Positions 60,026-64,000 of a DNA stretch of 64,000 bases are shown in pieces. The translations under genes and the position numbers were made by a program. Position 1 is the stretch's first letter; every line of letters starts with the position of its first letter. Source of the stretch: JAEUMD01 sp044222395 (GTDB lineage: Bacteria > Pseudomonadota > Alphaproteobacteria > Rhizobiales > Hyphomicrobiaceae); assembly GCA_044222395.1 (NCBI GenBank), contig JBGANK010000013.1, forward strand, positions 10,125-74,124, written 5' to 3'. The notes under the pieces were generated by a model. It saw only the letters and a list, made by a program, of their open reading frames with translations, did no database searches and was not told the origin of the DNA.

Positions 60026-60570
60026 ATTCTGGTGCTCGTGCGCCCGGTCGGTTATGCAACTTCGTACTTCTCAGCGTGCCGATGCTCTTCGTACTGCTTA
60101 AGGCTGCGACTTAGTCCGCGAGTGTTCAGCGCGCAGGTTCCAGATGGCAGGATCGGTAGTGACATGCATCAACGCTCGGTCGTCTGCGCCCGATGCCCGC
60201 CCGGGCTTCGAAGCCTATTCCGGTCTAATCCTGATGGTCGTCATTTGGAGTGCCACGGATGAAGTTTGGACAACAAAGGCCGATGCGTGTCAACAAGTGT
60301 GACGTAAAACGGCGTCATATACCTAATCAAAAATATGAATGTCCCAAGTCTAAATGGTATTCAGCAAATAGCCAACACTGTTACACGAACTTCGATTGGG
60401 GCTGTCTTGTTGTTATGGTTAGCGACGGCCTAGGCGCTTCTTGATGGGGCGACTGAAGACCTCTGACAGTCTCCCCGGATTGTTGGGGCGATTGCTACTG
60501 GCCCGCACTTCTTACGTTCGCGCAAGATGTCTCCAACGTCCAGCAACACCATTAGATCAACAGGAATCCG
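60026..60570. other. 545-base intergenic region upstream of mucR and oligopeptidase B
   Basis: The mucR-proximal part has CTTCGTACT twice (60060-60068 and 60087-60095), 27 bases apart. 60250-60410 is conspicuously AT-rich for this genome and contains TGACG...CGTCA (60300-60317). Both fit MucR-bound control DNA. No protein family or RNA is recognisable. Confidence 0.5.
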
Positions 60571-62709
60571 ATGCCTGAGAATTTGTCCATGGGCCAAGCC
60601 AACCTGCCGATCAAACCACCCGCAAACGAACCGCCGCGTGCCGCCAAACGTCCGCAGTCGAGCACTTGGCACGGCATCAAGCTCCAGGACCCCTATGCCT
60701 GGCTGCGAGCTGACAACTGGCAGGACGTGATGCGGGATCCGACGCTGCTTGACGTCGACATCCGAGCGCATCTGGAAGCGGAGAATGCCTATACCGCTGC
60801 GATGCTCGGCGACACGCAGGCGTTGCAGGAGGTGCTGTTCAAGGAGATGCGGGCGCGCATCAAGGAGGACGACAGCTCGGTCCCAGCGCCCGACGGCGCG
60901 TTCGACTACTACACGCGATTCGTGACGGGCGGGCAGTACCCAATCGTCTGCCGGCGGCCACGCGGGGGCGGTGAAGAACGCCTTCTCATCGACGGCAACA
61001 AGGAAGCCGAGGGCAAGGCGTACTGGGGGTTCGCCGGCAGCGCGCGGTCGAGCGACCATCGCCTGCTCGCCTATGCCGTCGATGAAAAGGGCTCGGAATT
61101 CTACACCATCCGGATCCGCAACATGGAAACCGGCGAGAACATCGCCGACGTAATCACCGATGCAAGCCCGGGCATGGTCTGGTCGGCTGACAACCAGATT
61201 CTCTTTTACGTCCGCTACGACGAGAACCACAGGCCGCAGTCGGTCTACCGTCACCGGCTCGGCACGCCGCAGGCCGACGACGTGCTGGTGTTCGAGGAAG
61301 CGGATCTTGGGTTTTACGTTCACGTTTCCACGACCCAGTCGGAGCGCCTGGTGCTGATCGTTGCAAGCGACCACGAGACGAGTGAAGTGCATTTCATCGA
61401 GGCGGCAACGCCGGAGGCCAATCCGAAGATCGTTGCGCCGCGCGTCACAGGCCACGAATACGATGTCGAGGAGAACGCGGGTACGCTCTACATCGCCACC
61501 AATTCTGCAGGCGCTGAGGACTTCCGCATCGTCACGGCCGATCTCGACGATCCCCAGCCCGGCAACTGGCGCGAACTGATCGCGCATCGGCCAGGCCGGC
61601 TGATCCTCGACATGGTCGTCTACAAGGGCCACATGGCCCGGCTGGAACGCGAGAACGGACTGCCGCGTATCGTCATCCGCGAGCTTGCCACCGGCCGCGA
61701 ACACGAGATCGCATTTCCGGAGGAAGCGTACTCGCTGGGACTATCGTCTGGATACGAGTTCGACACGACGACCGTGCGCTTCACCTATTCGTCGATGACG
61801 ACGCCGTCGGAGGTCTACGACTACGACATGGTCACGCGCGAGCGTGTCCTGAGAAAGCGCCAGGAGGTTCCGAGCGGACACAACGCGGATGACTACGTGA
61901 CGCGCCGGCTCTATGCGACGGCCAAGGACGGAGAGACGGTCCCGATCTCGCTGCTCTACCGCAAGGCGACACCGCTCGACGGCTCCGCGCCGGTGCTTCT
62001 CTACGGCTATGGCGCCTACGGCATCGCCATTCCCGCCGCCTTTTCCACCGCGCGCCTGTCGCTGGTCGACCGCGGCTTCATCTATGCGATCGCCCACATC
62101 CGCGGCGGCAAGGAAAAGGGCTATCGCTGGTACACAGCGGGCAAGCGAGAAAACAAGCCCAATACGTTCAGCGACTTCATCGCGGCAGGCGAGCATCTGG
62201 TGAAGGAAGGGCTGACGAAGCGCGGAGCGATCGTTGCACACGGCGGCTCGGCGGGTGGCATGCTGATGGGGGCCGTTGCCAACATGGCTCCCGATCTCTT
62301 CCTCGGCATCATCGCCGACGTGCCGTTCGTCGACGTGCTCAATACGATGCTCGACAAGGATCTGCCGCTGACGCCGCCGGAATGGCCGGAGTGGGGCAAC
62401 CCGATCGCAAGCGCTGATGACTTCGCCCGCATCCGCTCTTACAGCCCTTACGACAATGTTGCGCCGCAAGCCTATCCGCACATTCTTTCGCTGGCGGGGC
62501 TGACGGATCCGCGCGTCACCTACTGGGAGCCGGCGAAATGGATCGCGCGGCTCAGAGACATGAATTCAAGCGGCAAACTCGTCCTGCTCAAGACCAACAT
62601 GGAAGCGGGCCACGGCGGGGCCTCGGGGCGCTTCGAGCAACTCAAGGAAACGGCGATCGAATACGCATTTGCACTGAAAATCTCAGGCCGGGCAGAAGCC
62701 ACGGTTTGA
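60571..62709 (+). CDS. ptrB: Oligopeptidase B (prolyl oligopeptidase family S9A)
   Basis: A 712-aa cytoplasmic serine peptidase. N-terminal beta-propeller (about 75-420) and C-terminal alpha/beta-hydrolase with catalytic S560 in HGGSAGG, D646 in LTDPRV and H681 in GHGGASG. VLLYGYGAYG and HIRGGKEKGYRWY are family blocks. It cuts peptides after Arg/Lys. Full length. ATG 60571 begins the family; an earlier start is not supported. Confidence 0.94.
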   Translation: MPENLSMGQANLPIKPPANEPPRAAKRPQSSTWHGIKLQDPYAWLRADNWQDVMRDPTLLDVDIRAHLEAENAYTAAMLGDTQALQEVLFKEMRARIKEDDSSVPAPDGAFDYYTRFVTGGQYPIVCRRPRGGGEERLLIDGNKEAEGKAYWGFAGSARSSDHRLLAYAVDEKGSEFYTIRIRNMETGENIADVITDASPGMVWSADNQILFYVRYDENHRPQSVYRHRLGTPQADDVLVFEEADLGFYVHVSTTQSERLVLIVASDHETSEVHFIEAATPEANPKIVAPRVTGHEYDVEENAGTLYIATNSAGAEDFRIVTADLDDPQPGNWRELIAHRPGRLILDMVVYKGHMARLERENGLPRIVIRELATGREHEIAFPEEAYSLGLSSGYEFDTTTVRFTYSSMTTPSEVYDYDMVTRERVLRKRQEVPSGHNADDYVTRRLYATAKDGETVPISLLYRKATPLDGSAPVLLYGYGAYGIAIPAAFSTARLSLVDRGFIYAIAHIRGGKEKGYRWYTAGKRENKPNTFSDFIAAGEHLVKEGLTKRGAIVAHGGSAGGMLMGAVANMAPDLFLGIIADVPFVDVLNTMLDKDLPLTPPEWPEWGNPIASADDFARIRSYSPYDNVAPQAYPHILSLAGLTDPRVTYWEPAKWIARLRDMNSSGKLVLLKTNMEAGHGGASGRFEQLKETAIEYAFALKISGRAEATV

Positions 62710-62914
62710 TATGCGGCGCTATTGAGGGTGTCGAGTTCAGCAGGGCCGTTGCGCAGAATTTGCGGCATTGCAGCGCCGTTCGATAGCCGCAATGCCCGTC
62801 ACAGGTCGCGCTCGGGACTTCGGGAGCATAGTTCTTTCAAGGAGAATGAGTATACTTGCAACGGATGTGGACACCTCATTGCTGGCCGATTTGCACCCGC
62901 TGCAAGGATCACTC

Positions 62915-63292
62915 ATGCGAAATGTTGCAGACATCATGTCATCGGACATCCTCAAGATCCATCGCGACAAGCTGGTGTGCGAAGTCGAAGGGTTGTTCGT
63001 GGCCAAGAATGTCAACGGTGCGCTCGTCGTCGGCGACCTCGGGGCCATTGTTGGTGTCGTCACCACATTCGACGTCAACCGCTTCGACTTCACCGGCGGC
63101 GATCCCTATGCCGCTCGCGCCTATGAGATCGCCAATCCGGCGATCATCTCCGTGCCGTCGAGTGCAACGGTCAAGGAAGCTGCGCGCAAGATGCTCGACT
63201 CCAACGTGCATCATCTCGTTGTCATGAATGATGGCGATGTGGTGGGAATCGTGTCGAGCCTGGATTTCGTCAAGCTGGCGGTTGAAGATTAG
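62915..63292 (+). CDS. Two-CBS-domain protein
   Basis: A 125-aa protein made of a pair of CBS domains: VADIMSSDILKIHRDKLVCEVEGLFVAKNVNGALVVGDLGAIVGVVTTFDV and AYEIANPAIISVPSSATVKEAARKMLDSNVHHLVVMNDGDVVGIVSSLDFV. Such stand-alone modules bind adenine nucleotides and regulate partners or sense energy state. ATG 62915 is chosen because AAGGA sits six to seven bases upstream; ATG 62846 abuts an AAGGAG with no spacing. Function specific to this gene unknown. Confidence 0.85.
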   Translation: MRNVADIMSSDILKIHRDKLVCEVEGLFVAKNVNGALVVGDLGAIVGVVTTFDVNRFDFTGGDPYAARAYEIANPAIISVPSSATVKEAARKMLDSNVHHLVVMNDGDVVGIVSSLDFVKLAVED

Positions 63293-63410
63293 GGCCTCGC
63301 CGCCTGAGATGGAGCCACTTGTGGATCCATCGAGCTCGTGATCCGGTTCCAGAACAATGGCCTGGAGCGGGCCGTTGCAGCCAAAGTGTTTCAATCAAGA
63401 TTGAACCTGC

Positions 63411-63779
63411 TCACCCGCCACCCCGCTGGAACGCCATGTCGAAGCGGCGCAGGAACGCGGCAGCGGCATCGGGAGCAACACCCGTCAACGTGATCGTCAC
63501 GCGCGCCTGCGGCAGTTCGAGCAAGCCGCCTCCGATGCGGCGCGGCTCAAGCGCAATGAACTCGATCTCGGCGACGCCCTCATCGCCATCTGCCACGCAC
63601 TCAGAGATCCGATCGTTCGCAGCAGCCGCATGACCGCCTGAGCCATTGACCGGCACACGGGCGCGCCCATCGGCGAAGACGACGTTGCCGCCTGCAAACG
63701 CCGTCATCGACTTGGCGAACTCGCCAGCCGACAGCGTCATGATCTTCTCGATTGTGTTGGTTAGGGACTTGGTCGTCAC
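63411..63779 (-). CDS. Hypothetical protein, unrecognised family
   Basis: A 122-aa protein without signal peptide or membrane segment. The middle SECVADGDEGVAEIEFIALEPRRIGGGLLELPQARVTITLTGVAP alternates strands; the C-terminus AAAAFLRRFDMAFQRGGG is helical. Codon use matches its neighbours. I do not recognise a family and no neighbour suggests a role. Confidence 0.6.
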   Translation of the reverse strand: MTTKSLTNTIEKIMTLSAGEFAKSMTAFAGGNVVFADGRARVPVNGSGGHAAAANDRISECVADGDEGVAEIEFIALEPRRIGGGLLELPQARVTITLTGVAPDAAAAFLRRFDMAFQRGGG

Positions 63780-63863
63780 TTGGGCCTGGCCTTAGCTAAT
63801 GGCTCGCCTTTTCTTGCCGACATCAGGTCATGACATGCGTCGGCCGGTGGGCGCCACACAAAC

Positions 63864-63887
63864 AAAAAAGGGCGGCTCGCGCCACCC
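63864..63887 (-). terminator. Rho-independent terminator on the minus strand
   Basis: GGGTGGC, loop GCGA, GCCGCCC, then TTTTTT (63864-63869). A seven-bp stem with one G-T pair and a six-T tract. It ends transcription arriving from beyond the right edge of the window, since no minus-strand gene lies between here and the edge. Confidence 0.8.
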
Positions 63888-63910
63888 TCCATTCAATTGT
63901 GATCAACGCC

Positions 63911-63947
63911 AACCCAAAAACGAGAAGGGCCACAAAGCGGTGGGCCC
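63911..63947 (-). terminator. Second terminator-like hairpin
   Basis: On the minus strand GGGCCCAC pairs with GTGGCCC (one bulge) and is followed by TTCTCGTTTTTGGG. Forty bases before the first terminator in the direction of transcription. Confidence 0.6.
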
Positions 63948-64000
63948 TCCAACAAACAACAGCTATTAAAGCGGCCTTCTAAAAGAAAGCCGGCGGCGAC

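Noticed and set aside
60250..60444. A 64-codon plus-strand open frame in the AT-rich region before ptrB
   Set aside because: No ribosome site, odd composition and no similarity I can recognise; more likely control DNA.
60430..61704. A 424-codon minus-strand open frame
   Set aside because: Antisense to oligopeptidase B, which is well supported; no recognisable domain and no ribosome site.
1..64000. tRNA genes, rRNA genes or CRISPR arrays
   Set aside because: I looked for T-loop sequences and regularly spaced repeats on both strands and found none that hold up.

Overview
The window is high-GC alphaproteobacterial chromosome, most likely order Hyphomicrobiales (Rhizobiales). The evidence is the gene order ccmI-ccmE-ccmF-ccmH / degP / OmpR-type regulator / sensor kinase / glnE, the FeuP/FeuQ-type pair beside it, a MucR regulator, DUF1491, DUF5330 and DUF6456 proteins, and a complete gene transfer agent (GTA) structural cluster. 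There is no integrase and I found no tRNA, rRNA or CRISPR array.

Layout. 1-6.6 kb: end of a cysteine synthase, two rhodanese-type sulfurtransferases, a pirin, a di-heme peroxidase-like protein, a PAP2 phosphatase, a MoaD/ThiS-like protein and a small DUF6455 protein. 6.6-12.5 kb: SelO, aminopeptidase N and a degenerate histidine kinase. 12.5-15.4 kb: a minus-strand group with a secreted six-EF-hand protein, an ECF sigma factor, a one-helix anti-sigma-like protein and a CnrX-like periplasmic metal sensor. 15.5-31.9 kb: envelope and redox regulation on the minus strand (glnE, kinase/regulator, degP, ccmHFEI, a glycine-zipper lipoprotein, feuQ/feuP and a small secreted protein that may modulate FeuQ), with one plus-strand trypsin-like protease inserted.

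31.9-50.0 kb: one long minus-strand GTA operon in the order terS, terL, portal, [cargo], protease, capsid, g6, g7, a 65-aa gene, g8, g9, g10, g10.1, tape measure, g12, g13, peptidase, TIM-barrel tail protein, and a lysin fused to a membrane domain. A sigma70-like promoter (TTGACA-17-TACAGT) lies upstream of terS, with phased direct repeats behind it.

The standout is 44.7-48.0 kb. The GTA portal protein carries about 215 extra C-terminal residues: a linker with a KFNPHHDELGRF motif, then a tip that looks like a polymorphic toxin. A small, AT-richer gene follows, is translationally linked to it, and looks like its immunity gene. Downstream, the arrangement recurs in broken form: a portal fragment joined to a second version of the same tip, a paralogous immunity-like gene, and another portal fragment with the same linker. 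Parent toxin, immunity gene, orphan tip and second immunity gene is the hallmark of polymorphic toxin loci. Here it is built on a capsid portal and sits where other GTAs carry g3.5. I infer a GTA-borne toxin-immunity system; activity is untested.

50.2-64 kb: a YcgN-type protein, a class A penicillin-binding protein, a DUF1214/DUF1254-like pair, small conserved Hyphomicrobiales proteins, SufE, a DnaA-C-domain protein with a DUF6456 partner, MucR, oligopeptidase B, a CBS-domain protein, and stacked minus-strand terminators at the right edge.
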